In this document: piece by piece, positions 34,712 through 44,732 of the stretch | Numbering within the stretch: position 1 is the first letter of the stretch | How the letters are laid out: every line of letters starts with the position of its first letter | Assembly (NCBI GenBank): GCA_029254005.1 | Contig: JAQWYJ010000066.1 | Coordinates: forward strand, 1-64,000 | Direction: 5' to 3' | Length of the DNA stretch: 64,000 bases | Origin: Porticoccaceae bacterium | GTDB lineage: Bacteria > Pseudomonadota > Gammaproteobacteria > Pseudomonadales > Porticoccaceae | Made by a program: the position numbers and the translations under genes | Notes under the pieces: generated by a model | Told to the model about the DNA's origin: nothing | The model's input: only the letters and a program-made list of their open reading frames with translations | The model's database searches: none

Positions 34712-36967
34712 TTAAGTACCTGAATCTACATCGAGTCGATCCACTTTTTGGAAGCCGCGAGGGAGCTTATGTCCTCGTCTGCCGCGCTCCCCACAATAAT
34801 GTTCAAGATCTTTAGGCTTCATTACCAAATAACGCCTACCTGAGTGAACGACCAACGCTTCACCCTCGGGTACTACAGCGTAATCAACCACATATTCTTC
34901 TCTACTTTGCAATCGTGAACTAGGAATATTAATTATTTTATTACCTTTACCACGAGCAAGCTGAGGAATATCGGCTATTGGAAAGACCAGCATGCGACCT
35001 TCATTGCTCACAGCCGCAATCTGAGCATTAACATCATGGACTAATTTTGGATTTAAAATTCGCCCTCCAGTAGGAATACTTACTACGGCTTTACCGGCCT
35101 TATTTTTCGTAAATAGACTACCCACTGTCGTGATAAATCCATAGCCTGCATCTGAACTCATCAACACTTTTTGCTCATCAGCTCCCATCAACACATCGGT
35201 GAAAAGCGCACCCGAGGGCATGTTCAGACGTCCTGTGGCAGGCTCTCCCTGCCCTCTTGCAGAGGCTAGGGTATGTCCTGCTAAGGAATAATATCGTCCG
35301 GTGGAATCCTGTAAAAATACATTTTGATTGCTGCGTCCCAACGCTGAGGCAAGGAACTTATCTCCCGACTTATAATTAAGCGTCATTGGATCTATATCAT
35401 GACCCTTCGCTGCTCTGATCCAGCCTTTGTCTGACAACACTACGGTAATTGGCTCAGCTGTCAGCAAGTCTTTTTCACTAAATGCTTGGGCCTCACTACG
35501 CTCCTGCAGAGGCGAGCGACGAGCATCTCCGTACTCTAGTGCAGTACTTTTTAACTCATTTTTAACTAAGGTCTTAAGACGGATATCGGAACCTAATAGT
35601 AACTCCAATTCAGCTTTCTCTGTTGCAAGTTCATCTTGCTCTCCACGAATTTTAAATTCTTCAAGTCGAGCTAGCTGTCGTAGTTTAGTATCTAAAATAT
35701 ATTCAGTTTGTGTATCTGATAGCCCAAACCGAGCTATCAAAGCAGGTTTTGGTTCGTCTTCAGTACGAATGATATTAATAACTTCATCAATATTTAAAAA
35801 AGCAATCAATAAACCGTCCAACAAATGCAGCCGTTTATTTACTTTTTCCAGTCTATGATCGAGTCGACGACGAGTTACATCAATACGAAAGCGCAACCAC
35901 TCTTTTAAGATCTGCCGAAGATTCATCACCGTTGGCTTGCCATCAATACCAATAATATTGAGATTAATACGATAGCTTTTTTCAAGATCAGTGGTAGCAA
36001 ACAGGTGATCCATCAGCATTTCGACATCCACGCGGTTTGAGCGTGGCGTAATGACTAATCGAGTCGGGCTCTCATGGTCCGATTCATCTCGTAAATCTTC
36101 CACCATTGGTAATTTTTTACTACGCATCTGCGCTGCAATCTGTTCAAGAATTTTAGATCCTGAGGCTTGAAAAGGCAGAGCAGTAACAATGACATCACCA
36201 TCTTCTTTATGCCATATACCGCGCATTTTTACCGAGCCACGCCCAGTTTCGTAAGTTCTAAGAATATCCGCTCGAGGAGTAATAATTTCACCCTCGGTTG
36301 GAAAATCAGGCGCCTTGATGAAACCCATTAAGTCCAAAATGGTCGCCTTTGGATTATCCAACAGATGTAAACATGCATTAACAACCTCATTAAGGTTATG
36401 AGGAGGGATATCTGTGGCCATACCAACTGCAATTCCAGTTGTACCATTTAATAAAATATTAGGTACCCGAGCTGGCAAAATTTCTGGCTCGTCCATGGTG
36501 GCATCAAAATTAGGCCTCCATGTGGCAGTGCCTTGTCCTAATTCAGATAGGAGCACATCGGCATAGGCTGAGAATTTGGACTCGGTATAACGCATCGCGG
36601 CAAAAGATTTTGGGTCATCTGCAGAACCCCAGTTGCCTTGACCATCTACTAGGGGATAGCGATAAGAAAATGGTTGAGCCATCAATACCATAGCTTCGTA
36701 TGCGGCAGAATCACCATGAGGATGAAATTTACCTATGACATCACCCACCGTTCGCGCTGACTTTTTGTACTTGGCACTGGCCTTTAATCCCAGTTCACTC
36801 ATAGCATAAACAATTCGACGCTGAACAGGTTTTAAGCCGTCTCCTATATGGGGTAGCGCACGATCTAAGATGACATACATGGAATAGTCTAGGTATGCCT
36901 GCTCTGCATAATTACTAACTGGCCGGCTTTCAAGGCCTTGGTCGTTGAAGGTTACGACATCGCTCAT
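34712..36967 (-). CDS. parC: DNA topoisomerase IV subunit A
   Basis: A 751-residue type IIA topoisomerase subunit that cuts and rejoins DNA to decatenate daughter chromosomes. The N-terminal [17 protein letters not shown], the quinolone-region [15 protein letters not shown] (Ser-type position and acidic E retained), and the catalytic Tyr in [11 protein letters not shown] are all present. The C-terminal beta-pinwheel repeats (about 500-740) are of ParC length. AAGGAA precedes the ATG. It lies 21 bp after parE, in the same operon. Confidence 0.97.
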   Translation of the reverse strand: MSDVVTFNDQGLESRPVSNYAEQAYLDYSMYVILDRALPHIGDGLKPVQRRIVYAMSELGLKASAKYKKSARTVGDVIGKFHPHGDSAAYEAMVLMAQPFSYRYPLVDGQGNWGSADDPKSFAAMRYTESKFSAYADVLLSELGQGTATWRPNFDATMDEPEILPARVPNILLNGTTGIAVGMATDIPPHNLNEVVNACLHLLDNPKATILDLMGFIKAPDFPTEGEIITPRADILRTYETGRGSVKMRGIWHKEDGDVIVTALPFQASGSKILEQIAAQMRSKKLPMVEDLRDESDHESPTRLVITPRSNRVDVEMLMDHLFATTDLEKSYRINLNIIGIDGKPTVMNLRQILKEWLRFRIDVTRRRLDHRLEKVNKRLHLLDGLLIAFLNIDEVINIIRTEDEPKPALIARFGLSDTQTEYILDTKLRQLARLEEFKIRGEQDELATEKAELELLLGSDIRLKTLVKNELKSTALEYGDARRSPLQERSEAQAFSEKDLLTAEPITVVLSDKGWIRAAKGHDIDPMTLNYKSGDKFLASALGRSNQNVFLQDSTGRYYSLAGHTLASARGQGEPATGRLNMPSGALFTDVLMGADEQKVLMSSDAGYGFITTVGSLFTKNKAGKAVVSIPTGGRILNPKLVHDVNAQIAAVSNEGRMLVFPIADIPQLARGKGNKIINIPSSRLQSREEYVVDYAVVPEGEALVVHSGRRYLVMKPKDLEHYCGERGRRGHKLPRGFQKVDRLDVDSGT

Positions 36968-36988
36968 CGTGTTTCCTTATCAAATAAT

Positions 36989-38881
36989 TTATAGGTTATT
37001 ACTATTAGCTAAATTTCCTTTAGACTCCAGCCAGGTACGTCGATCTGAAGCGCGCTTCTTCGATAGCAGCATGTCCATAACACTATTAGTATCATCCCCA
37101 TGCTCTAAACTTAATTGCACCAAGCGCCGAGTATCAGGATCCATAGTGGTTTCCCTAAGCTGCAAAGGATTCATTTCACCCAAGCCTTTAAAGCGCTGAA
37201 CATTTACCTTACCACGTTTTTTTTCTACCTTAATACGATCCAAAATACCCTGTTTTTCTGCCTCATCAAGAGCATAATAAACGTCTTTACCCGCATCGAT
37301 TCTAAAAAGTGGCGGCATAGCAACATAAATATGGCCACGGCTAACTAGAGACCGAAAATGGCGAACAAACAGCGCACATAAAAGCGTCGCTATGTGTAAT
37401 CCATCTGAATCTGCATCTGCCAGAATACATATTTTATGGTAACGCAGAGAATCTAAATCTTCTGACACAGGGTCCACACCTAAAGCAACAGAAATATCAT
37501 GAACTTCTTGTGACCCCAAAATTTCTTGAGAATCGACCTCCCAAGTGTTCAAAATTTTACCACGCAACGGCATGATAGCTTGATTCTCTCGGTTTCTAGC
37601 CTGTTTAGCCGAGCCACCCGCAGAATCTCCCTCAACTAAAAATATTTCACAGCGTTCAGGCTCACCACTGGAGCAATCGGCCAACTTACCAGGCAATGCC
37701 GGACCCTGAGTAATTTTTTTACGCACCACCTTTTTACTCGCTCGCATCCGACGCTGAGCGGCAAATATACAAAGATCAGCCAGTTTTTCTGCGTCCTCTG
37801 TATGCTGATTCAACCACAGACTAAATGCATCCTTGACCACACCAGAAACGAAGCTTGCGACCTCACGTGAGGAAAGACGATCCTTAGTTTGTCCAGAAAA
37901 CTGTGGATCAGCTAACTTAGATGAAAGTACAAAACTGCAACGATCCCAGATGTCATCTGGCGTTAATTTAATACCACGAGGCAACAGATTACGAAATTCA
38001 CAAAACTCACGCATTGCCTCTAATAGACCTGTGCGCATCCCATTGACATGGGTTCCACCCTGTGGAGTAGGAATTAAATTCACGTAACTTTCTTGTACAA
38101 GCTCCCCTCCCTCTGGCATCCACTGCACAGCCCAATCTGCCGCCTCATTTTCAGCAGAAAAAGAACCAATAAAGGGCTCGGCAGGAATCACCTCCCATCC
38201 TTGCAATGCACCGGACAAGTAATCTTTTAGGCCATCTTCATAAAACCATTCATCGCTATCACTGGTGTTTTCATCACGAAAACTGACGGTTAAACCACCG
38301 CAAAGAACTGCCTTAGCACGAAGAACATGCCGTAATCGTGACACCGAAAACTTAATAGTGTCAAAATAGCCAGGATTGGGCCAGAAGCGCAAAATTGTGC
38401 CTGTATTACGTTGGCCACAGGTATCAATAACTTTTAAATCTGAAGTCTTATCGCCATTAGCAAAGTGCATTTGATGTACTTTACCTTCACGCTTAACCGT
38501 TACTTCTAGAGTATTTGAAAGTGCATTAACCACTGACACACCAACCCCATGCAGGCCGCCAGAAAATTGATAGTTATCGCTTGAAAACTTACCTCCCGCA
38601 TGCAAAGTCGACAGAATAACTTCGATCCCCGGCAAGCCCTGCTCAGGATGAATATCCACCGGCATTCCACGACCATCATCGCAGACAGACAAGGAACCGT
38701 CTTTGTGCAATGTAACATCAATTCGCTTGGCATGCCCTGCCAGAGCCTCGTCCACACTATTATCAATAACCTCTTGAGCAAGATGGTTGGGACGGCTGGT
38801 GTCAGTGTACATTCCGGGTCGTTTTCTCACTGGATCTAACCCAGTGAGAACTTCAATATCTTTTGCGTCGTAATTGCTCAT
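36989..38881 (-). CDS. parE: DNA topoisomerase IV subunit B
   Basis: A 630-residue ATPase subunit. The GHKL ATP-binding site includes EVIDNSVDEALAG, DDGRGMPVD and GGLHGVGVSVVNAL; the TOPRIM domain has the EGDSAGGSAK and DADSDG motifs, and the C-terminus ends with the RFKGLGEMNP region. The ATG at 38881 aligns with ParE proteins (MSNYDAKDIEVL) and has AAGGA 4 nt upstream; an ATG at 38902 overlaps the yqiA stop. Order yqiA-parE-parC. Confidence 0.96.
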   Translation of the reverse strand: MSNYDAKDIEVLTGLDPVRKRPGMYTDTSRPNHLAQEVIDNSVDEALAGHAKRIDVTLHKDGSLSVCDDGRGMPVDIHPEQGLPGIEVILSTLHAGGKFSSDNYQFSGGLHGVGVSVVNALSNTLEVTVKREGKVHQMHFANGDKTSDLKVIDTCGQRNTGTILRFWPNPGYFDTIKFSVSRLRHVLRAKAVLCGGLTVSFRDENTSDSDEWFYEDGLKDYLSGALQGWEVIPAEPFIGSFSAENEAADWAVQWMPEGGELVQESYVNLIPTPQGGTHVNGMRTGLLEAMREFCEFRNLLPRGIKLTPDDIWDRCSFVLSSKLADPQFSGQTKDRLSSREVASFVSGVVKDAFSLWLNQHTEDAEKLADLCIFAAQRRMRASKKVVRKKITQGPALPGKLADCSSGEPERCEIFLVEGDSAGGSAKQARNRENQAIMPLRGKILNTWEVDSQEILGSQEVHDISVALGVDPVSEDLDSLRYHKICILADADSDGLHIATLLCALFVRHFRSLVSRGHIYVAMPPLFRIDAGKDVYYALDEAEKQGILDRIKVEKKRGKVNVQRFKGLGEMNPLQLRETTMDPDTRRLVQLSLEHGDDTNSVMDMLLSKKRASDRRTWLESKGNLANSNNL

Positions 38882-38894
38882 AGCGTCCTTATCA

Positions 38895-39482
38895 TTAGTC
38901 ATTTATTGTGTCAGTGATCAAAAATTTATAAATTGTATCAAGATGATTTTCATAATTGATAAAGCTGTGGTCCCCTCCGGTCTCAACGAGCATCTTAGCA
39001 CCCCTGTAGCGGATCTGAGCATCTTGATAATCTAAGATGTCATCGCCTGTCTGCAACATAACCAAATAATTAGAACTTCGCTTTATTTGTGGCGGGTCAT
39101 AGTCTTGAAACTCATTTATGTGATGTGGCTCAAAAATCCATTTTTCGCCCGTTGAATAATTCACATTTTCACCGATCCAACTTTCTAGGCCCCTCGCAGG
39201 ACTCACAGCTGGGTTAATTAACACACCACGAAGATTGTATTGCTCGATCAAGCAGGTAGCAAAAAACCCACCCATAGAACTTCCTAGGACAAATACCGGC
39301 GAACTCTTCACCGATGTAAGTACTTCTTTTAATAGGTCTATGGCACTCTTTGCAAATGGTGGTAAATCCGGACACAAAAAATGTACCTCCGGCGCATTCA
39401 GCATTAACCAGTGCTTAGTTTGTATAGCTTTTTTAGATTGAGAAGAGCTATTGAAGCCATGTAGGTAAAGCAGAGTCGGCAT
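38895..39482 (-). CDS. yqiA: YqiA-type esterase
   Basis: A 195-residue alpha/beta hydrolase. LYLHGFNSSSQSKKA is the family N-terminus, GSSMGGFFA the nucleophile elbow (Ser near 69), and GGDHSF the His loop. YqiA-type esterases hydrolyse short acyl or CoA esters; the natural substrate is unsettled. It belongs to the conserved nudF-DUF1249-cpdA-yqiA-parE cluster, 69 bp after cpdA. Confidence 0.93.
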   Translation of the reverse strand: MPTLLYLHGFNSSSQSKKAIQTKHWLMLNAPEVHFLCPDLPPFAKSAIDLLKEVLTSVKSSPVFVLGSSMGGFFATCLIEQYNLRGVLINPAVSPARGLESWIGENVNYSTGEKWIFEPHHINEFQDYDPPQIKRSSNYLVMLQTGDDILDYQDAQIRYRGAKMLVETGGDHSFINYENHLDTIYKFLITDTIND

Positions 39483-39551
39483 AAAAGTCTCGTCATAAAG
39501 GCATTACACATTATAGCTAAACATCAGCAGAAGTCAGCGAATGATTTAGCT

Positions 39552-40337
39552 TCAATAGCCTTCACTAGCGGTGTCTGGGAACTGATTAAACTCGGTAAGA
39601 AACTCAACGCCAGTAGACAAGAGTCCAGTAGATTCCAAACCGAACCAGCGGTAACCCGGCTTTTGATTTGAGATAGCAAATTGTTGGCTATATCTTTTAA
39701 ATTGGACGCACGAAGAAGGCGTAGTGAACAGTGGTAAATGTCCCCAAAAGCCATCAAACTGCTGATGTACATGTCCCGTTACAACGGCTTTTACATTGTC
39801 AAAGGAAGTTAAAAGTTGATAAAGCCTCTCAGGATTCTTGATTTTCTGTTTATCTAACCAAGGGCAATCAAGCGCTATAGGGCAATGATGCATAGAAACC
39901 AAAACAGGTCGTCCCCTCACTTGGTCCAAGAGCTTACTGAGCAGCATCAATTCGTTATCATTAACATGTCCAACCGGCGTCCCAGGCTGAGCACTATCCA
40001 GAGTGACAATACTCCAATCACCAACGTGATTGACACGCTGTCTTGGAAAATCTACTAGATAGTTCGCCATCAACTCAACATCATCATGATTGCCGGGCAG
40101 CCAGATAACTTTTTTCTTTTGCTCTTTTAATATCTGATTGAGTATTTTGTAAGACTGCGGACTACACTCACCAGAGAGGTCGCCTGACAAAAGTAGTAGA
40201 TCATCTCCGCGACCTTCCAAGTCAATAGCCTCCAGGACAGAATTAAAGCTATCAACCGGATTAATCCCCGCAAGAAGTGAGTCTACTGAAGCGCCGAAAT
40301 GCAAGTCAGTAATCTGTACTATATCCACGTGGCTCAT
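39552..40337 (-). CDS. cpdA: 3',5'-cyclic AMP phosphodiesterase CpdA
   Basis: A 261-residue class III metallophosphoesterase. The binuclear metal motifs are ITDLHFG (D and H near 9-11), LLSGDLSGE, LPGNHDD, SMHHCPI and VTGHVHQQFDG. CpdA hydrolyses cAMP and so tunes CRP signalling. ATG 40337 is preceded in frame by a GTG at 40340 within the DUF1249 stop region (TAGTGATG), giving tight translational coupling to the upstream gene. Confidence 0.93.
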   Translation of the reverse strand: MSHVDIVQITDLHFGASVDSLLAGINPVDSFNSVLEAIDLEGRGDDLLLLSGDLSGECSPQSYKILNQILKEQKKKVIWLPGNHDDVELMANYLVDFPRQRVNHVGDWSIVTLDSAQPGTPVGHVNDNELMLLSKLLDQVRGRPVLVSMHHCPIALDCPWLDKQKIKNPERLYQLLTSFDNVKAVVTGHVHQQFDGFWGHLPLFTTPSSCVQFKRYSQQFAISNQKPGYRWFGLESTGLLSTGVEFLTEFNQFPDTASEGY

Positions 40338-40339
40338 CA

Positions 40340-40783
40340 CTATGGATTCTCAGTAACAGCCATGCCTTGCCGCGCAGCATAGATTAAAATCTCACTGAGA
40401 AACATATTCCACTGCCATTTCTCATCACGCGCTTGAATCCCTTTACGCTCAGATAACTCCCATGGAATGGTGCGATCAGAGCACCACTCAATTATCTCAA
40501 CCATCTTAGCATCTCGATATATTCGCGCTTTTATGTTGATAGGTGGAAGCCACTGTGGACCAAACCCCTTGGCAATCATCGACAGTGTGCTAGTGTATTT
40601 GGTCACCTCAGTAACTTCGAGATACACCAAACTAGTGGCATTTATGCCGACCATGATCTCTGCTGAAGCACCCATCTGGCAGGTATCAATGGGCACTTTT
40701 AAAAACCGCCTGTAGTTATGTTCACACTCTTTGTGTAACCGGGCTAAATCTAAATGATGTTTATCTGTTCGAAAAAATGACAC
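40340..40783 (-). CDS. DUF1249 protein (YqiB family)
   Basis: A 147-residue soluble protein of unknown function, always found between nudF and cpdA in this cluster. Visible family features are the N-terminal ECEHNYRRFLKVP, TEVTKYTSTLSM and the C-terminal WNMFLSEILIYAARQG. It starts at a GTG with GGAGGA about 10 nt upstream. Its stop and the cpdA start are interlocked. Confidence 0.9.
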   Translation of the reverse strand: MSFFRTDKHHLDLARLHKECEHNYRRFLKVPIDTCQMGASAEIMVGINATSLVYLEVTEVTKYTSTLSMIAKGFGPQWLPPINIKARIYRDAKMVEIIEWCSDRTIPWELSERKGIQARDEKWQWNMFLSEILIYAARQGMAVTENP

Positions 40784-40840
40784 CTGTAAGCTTTCCTCCC
40801 TTAATACATCTGTAATCCTATCAATACCTAGAAAACTTTC

Positions 40841-41446
40841 CTACAACGTTTTGTGACTGATTTCTAACCACTGCAGAGCAATAGTCACCGCAGCACTGTT
40901 GAGCAACCCTGCGGATCGGGCCTCTAAAACCTCCTGATAAGACCAAACATGCAGTGCTATATCTTCACTTTCGCTATCCAAACCAAAGAGGCCCTGTTTA
41001 TTCTTTAAATCCACTAAACCGCAAAACATATACATTTTTTCGTCGGTACCACCTGCGCTAACAAGGTAATCACAAATAGGAATCAATTTGTCCACAGACA
41101 AACCAGCTTCCTCCTGTACCTCTCGATGAGCGACATCAGCAGGCATTTCACCGGCTTCGAGCATGCCTGCAACAACTTCGAACTGCCAAGGGCCCAAAGG
41201 TTCGCTTAAAGCACCGATTCGAAATTGTTCAACTAAGCCTATTAGTTGATTCTGTGGGTCATACAAAAGTACCCCCACAGCCTCACCACGCTGAAAAATT
41301 TCTCGTTGTACGGGTTGACTCCAACCGCCACCAAAAAGGCGATGACGAAGACTGACACGCCGTATTTGGAAGAAGCCTTGGTAGGCTAGCTCTGATGCGA
41401 TGACACATACGTCATCGCTGTTAAACTTATGCTTGTCAATTGGCAT
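40841..41446 (-). CDS. nudF: ADP-ribose pyrophosphatase
   Basis: A 201-residue Nudix hydrolase that splits ADP-ribose into AMP and ribose-5-phosphate. The Nudix box reads G-x5-E-x7-REVQEEAGL (about 96-117), preceded by EQFRIGAL and the conserved PWQFEVVAGM. First gene of the nudF-to-parC cluster, divergent from tolC across 412 bp. Confidence 0.95.
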   Translation of the reverse strand: MPIDKHKFNSDDVCVIASELAYQGFFQIRRVSLRHRLFGGGWSQPVQREIFQRGEAVGVLLYDPQNQLIGLVEQFRIGALSEPLGPWQFEVVAGMLEAGEMPADVAHREVQEEAGLSVDKLIPICDYLVSAGGTDEKMYMFCGLVDLKNKQGLFGLDSESEDIALHVWSYQEVLEARSAGLLNSAAVTIALQWLEISHKTL

Positions 41447-41570
41447 AATTACTCTTGTTTAGTGTCCAACATTCAAATTATGTATTAGTTCACAGAAAAT
41501 TCGCTGCGCCAAATATTCCAAAATAACTAACTGTTTTGTTTCGCACCACAAGCGTAAGGGCTGACAAACG

Positions 41571-41599
41571 CTGTCTTGCCATAAAAACAGGCAAGACAG
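41571..41599. repeat. 10-bp perfect stem-loop in the nudF-tolC intergenic region
   Basis: CTGTCTTGCC and GGCAAGACAG flank a 9-nt loop (ATAAAAACA); AGGG and CCCT extend a possible outer stem. No T-run follows on either strand, so it is not a terminator. The rest of the 412-bp gap (41447-41858) holds the GATACGT repeats and otherwise nothing I can assign; no TPP riboswitch core is present. Confidence 0.5.
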
Positions 41600-41634
41600 G
41601 TAACCCTATCAAGGCTACAATTAGACCCTATACA

Positions 41635-41660
41635 GATACGTGATACGTTTGCTTACGTAT
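41635..41660. promoter_or_regulatory. Operator-like GATACGT repeats upstream of tolC
   Basis: Two tandem GATACGT units (41635-41641, 41642-41648) are followed, after TTGCTT, by ACGTAT, which makes an ATACGT-N6-ACGTAT dyad at 41643-41660. It lies about 200 bp before tolC; a repressor or activator site is possible. Confidence 0.35.
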
Positions 41661-41858
41661 GTTGTTCGAGCTTAGTCCACTAACGTCGAAATTAGAACGG
41701 TATTGAAAAATAAAACAATATAAAAAGTAATCGAAATAAAAATATCTGTCATCCAATGCAAGTATCAAAGCGTTGTTAGATGCTTAACGCAGAGCAAAAA
41801 TGGTATGCTTAGACAAGTAGCAGTCAAATCGATAAATATTATAAATATTGGAGAAACT

Positions 41859-43253
41859 ATGATAAGGGTAAGAAACGGAATTTTCACAGCTTGTATCGCA
41901 GCATTACTTGCGCCAATAGCTGTTGCTGAAACGCTAGGAGATATTTATCAAAGTGCACTACTCAATGACCCTGTACTGCGCGCGGCTCGGGCAAGTTTCA
42001 ATGCCGGTAAAGAGGGTGAAAATATCAGCCGAGCATATTTACTGCCGACAATTAGCGCAACTGGAAGTTATACTGAATCTGAACAAGATTCAGAGTCGGC
42101 GAGAATCTATTTTGGCGGGCAACCCGCGCTAAGTAAGACCTTCTCTGATTCTAGCCAAACTAGCTATGGTGTGTCTCTTAGACAACCATTATTCGATATG
42201 CCCGCCTGGTACCAATTTCAACGTGGCAAGGCCCTGAGCAAAAGTGCCAGTGCGCAATTCGCAGCTGAGCAACAATCACTGATATTGCGGGTCAGTTCTG
42301 CCTATTTAGACGCCTTGCGAGCCTTTGATAATAACGAAACACGCAAAGCTGAGCAACGTGCTATTCAGCGGCAGCTCGAGCAGACCCAAGAACGCTTTGA
42401 AGTAGGCCTTCTACCAATTACTGATGTTCATGAGGCGCAGGCAGTGTTTGATGACTCCTCTGTAAACACTCTAGAGGCCAGAGGCGCTTTGAATGTTGCC
42501 TTTGACGGCTTACAAGTACTTACGGGCAAAAACCATAAAGTCCTTGCTGGTCTGAAAGATTCGTTTGTAGCAGTCAACCCAGAGCCGCTGGCTAGTGATG
42601 ATTGGGTTAACTTTGCAGTGCGCAACAATTATCAATTGAAAGTGGCAAAACTGGGTAAAGATGCCAGCTATAACCAAGCAAAAGCAGCCACAGCAGAACT
42701 CTACCCAACCGTCACTTTTAGAGCCGATTACTCCAACAGCGATTCTGATGGAACAACTATTGCCTACCTCCAGGAAGGCGATGCATTGGCAAATACATTT
42801 GCAAAAGGTGATGGCCATAGTTTTAGTGTCAGCCTATCAATGCCATTATGGTCAAGCGGTATTAATTCAGGTCGCCGACAATTTAAACAGCAAGCCATCG
42901 CATCTAGTGAAAACTACGAAGCATCTAAGCGTAACACAGCGCAGTCTGCTCGAGGGCTTCACCAGTTAGTGTTGACCAATGCAGCGCGAGTTAAAGCCCG
43001 CAAGCAAGCTATTACCTCTGCCAATAGTGCTCTAGGAGCTACCCAAGCAGGTTATGAAGTAGGTACCCGAAATATTGTTGATGTATTGGCAGCACAACGA
43101 ACCGTTTTTCAGGCGAAACGCAATTATGCCAATGCTCGGTACGACTATATTCTAGCGATGATGCGCCTTAAAGAAGTTGCAGGCCAACTTTCTCCAGATG
43201 ACATCTACCAGTTAGATGCATGGCTGGACCCAAGCCTAGCAGTGGCTAAATAA
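41859..43253 (+). CDS. tolC: TolC-family outer membrane efflux protein
   Basis: A 464-residue outer-membrane channel subunit. It has a signal peptide (about 1-23, cut after AVA), then LGDIYQSALLNDPVLRAARA, the start of the first TolC repeat. The two OEP repeats carry the usual QERFEVGLLPITDVHEAQA and GYEVGTRNIVDVLAAQRT, and the family stop region DDIYQLDAWL. It forms the exit duct for type I secretion and tripartite efflux pumps. The ATG at 41859 has GGAG 5 nt upstream; the longer frame from 41805 adds 18 residues ahead of the signal peptide. It converges on waaA with an 8-bp overlap. Confidence 0.95.
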   Translation: MIRVRNGIFTACIAALLAPIAVAETLGDIYQSALLNDPVLRAARASFNAGKEGENISRAYLLPTISATGSYTESEQDSESARIYFGGQPALSKTFSDSSQTSYGVSLRQPLFDMPAWYQFQRGKALSKSASAQFAAEQQSLILRVSSAYLDALRAFDNNETRKAEQRAIQRQLEQTQERFEVGLLPITDVHEAQAVFDDSSVNTLEARGALNVAFDGLQVLTGKNHKVLAGLKDSFVAVNPEPLASDDWVNFAVRNNYQLKVAKLGKDASYNQAKAATAELYPTVTFRADYSNSDSDGTTIAYLQEGDALANTFAKGDGHSFSVSLSMPLWSSGINSGRRQFKQQAIASSENYEASKRNTAQSARGLHQLVLTNAARVKARKQAITSANSALGATQAGYEVGTRNIVDVLAAQRTVFQAKRNYANARYDYILAMMRLKEVAGQLSPDDIYQLDAWLDPSLAVAK

Positions 43254-44514
43254 ATCGCTTGATAATGTTTAGCAATCGACTTAAAGCTCCACGATTAGAC
43301 TCCGCCACCCGACGCGCCGCATCGCTAGCGTAACGTCGGCTGGTATGGTCCTGAAGTAGCCTAGTGAATTGACGCGCTAAACTGTTACTATCGTCACACA
43401 CCATTAGACCGCCGCTTTTAATCAACAAAGCCGAGGCTTGCGCAAAGTTAAATAAATGAGGGCCTGTCAATATAGGTACACCCCAAGCTGCAGGCTCGAT
43501 GATATTGTGACCACCGGTGGGAACTAAGCTACCGCCTACAAATGTGACATCGCAAGCACCAAAAAACAGCATAAGTTCTCCCATAGTATCACCCAAAAGG
43601 ATATCTGCATCGGTAACCGATGTGCCCTGACTACGGCGTACTAAAGTGAGATTGGTATCATTACAGAGCGCTGCAACCTCATCAAACCGTTCGGGATGAC
43701 GAGGAACAATCACTAGCAATGCTGATTCGAATACGTCTTTTATTTTTTGAAAAGCCGTCAAAATTATCTGATCTTCTCCTTTATGGGTACTAGCTGCCAA
43801 CAATATAGGTCGTTGGTTTACGCCCCGCCACACCGTTGATAATTCTTCAGCTCTCATTCTTGTTGATTCATCAAGAGTGAGATCAAATTTAATATTACCC
43901 GAAATAGATAGGGCACTCTCAGCCACTCCCAACTTAAGAAATCTATCTGCATCCTGTTTGTATTGCGCAACTACAAAGGATATTTGATTCATCATTGGGT
44001 GAACTAGATACTTTACACGCCGATAAGCTTGAAAAGATTTTTCAGACAGTCGCCCATTTGCTAAAACCACTGGTATTCCGCGGGCACGACAGGCCGCTAT
44101 TGTATTTGGCCACAGCTCTGTTTCCATAATTACCAGAATCTGCGGCCTAATCCGCTTCAAAAAACGTGTCACAGCATCAGGTATATCATAGGGAACATAA
44201 CAGTGGTCGACTGTATTTGAAAAAATTCTGCGCACCTGATCTGAGCCGGTTGGTGTCATACAGGTTATTAAAATTCTATGTCCAGGGTAGCTATGTTTTA
44301 AGTTGTTGATTAAAGGTACAGCCGCTAAAGTCTCACCTACCGAAACCGCATGAACCCAAATTACGTTTTGTGGTTGATTGGCTACCCGCACAAAACCAAA
44401 GCGCTCTAACCAACGTTTTGCATAATCAGGGGATTTTAACGCGCGCCAAAGTAATCTTAAGAGAATTAATGGCACTATTAGGTAAAAAATTACAGTGTAT
44501 AGAGCTCTAAACAT
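43246..44514 (-). CDS. waaA: 3-deoxy-D-manno-octulosonic acid (Kdo) transferase
   Basis: A 422-residue inner-membrane glycosyltransferase that adds Kdo to lipid A precursor. An N-terminal membrane anchor (about 2-22), WVHAVSVGET, METELWPN and the C-terminal FVGGSLVPTGGHNIIEPA nucleotide-binding region are diagnostic. Lies downstream of two glycan-transferase genes on the same strand, 218 bp away. Confidence 0.95.
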   Translation of the reverse strand: MFRALYTVIFYLIVPLILLRLLWRALKSPDYAKRWLERFGFVRVANQPQNVIWVHAVSVGETLAAVPLINNLKHSYPGHRILITCMTPTGSDQVRRIFSNTVDHCYVPYDIPDAVTRFLKRIRPQILVIMETELWPNTIAACRARGIPVVLANGRLSEKSFQAYRRVKYLVHPMMNQISFVVAQYKQDADRFLKLGVAESALSISGNIKFDLTLDESTRMRAEELSTVWRGVNQRPILLAASTHKGEDQIILTAFQKIKDVFESALLVIVPRHPERFDEVAALCNDTNLTLVRRSQGTSVTDADILLGDTMGELMLFFGACDVTFVGGSLVPTGGHNIIEPAAWGVPILTGPHLFNFAQASALLIKSGGLMVCDDSNSLARQFTRLLQDHTSRRYASDAARRVAESNRGALSRLLNIIKRFI

Positions 44515-44732
44515 TTGGATTTATATACGCTCCTGGAAATGAAGATAATTATGTTCTCAATTGAAGACTACGCTTTTATTGCATATAAAACATTAATATA
44601 ACTGAAAAATAGCCCACTGCGGAATAACTATGAACACTTTGTTTGTACGCCAATAAAAACCGGATCTCAATATAAGACTAATCAGTCTGACAATGAAAAG
44701 GGACAGAAGCACAGCGTTGCCTACCCTTTTAA

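Noticed and set aside
35427-35858. A 143-codon open frame antisense to parC
   Set aside because: Lies fully inside parC, Ser/Arg-rich shadow translation; no independent signals.
41447-41858. TPP riboswitch upstream of tolC, suspected because thiC is near tolC in Pseudomonas
   Set aside because: None of the conserved TPP riboswitch core sequences (such as CTGAGA) is in the expected arrangement, and the downstream gene is tolC itself.
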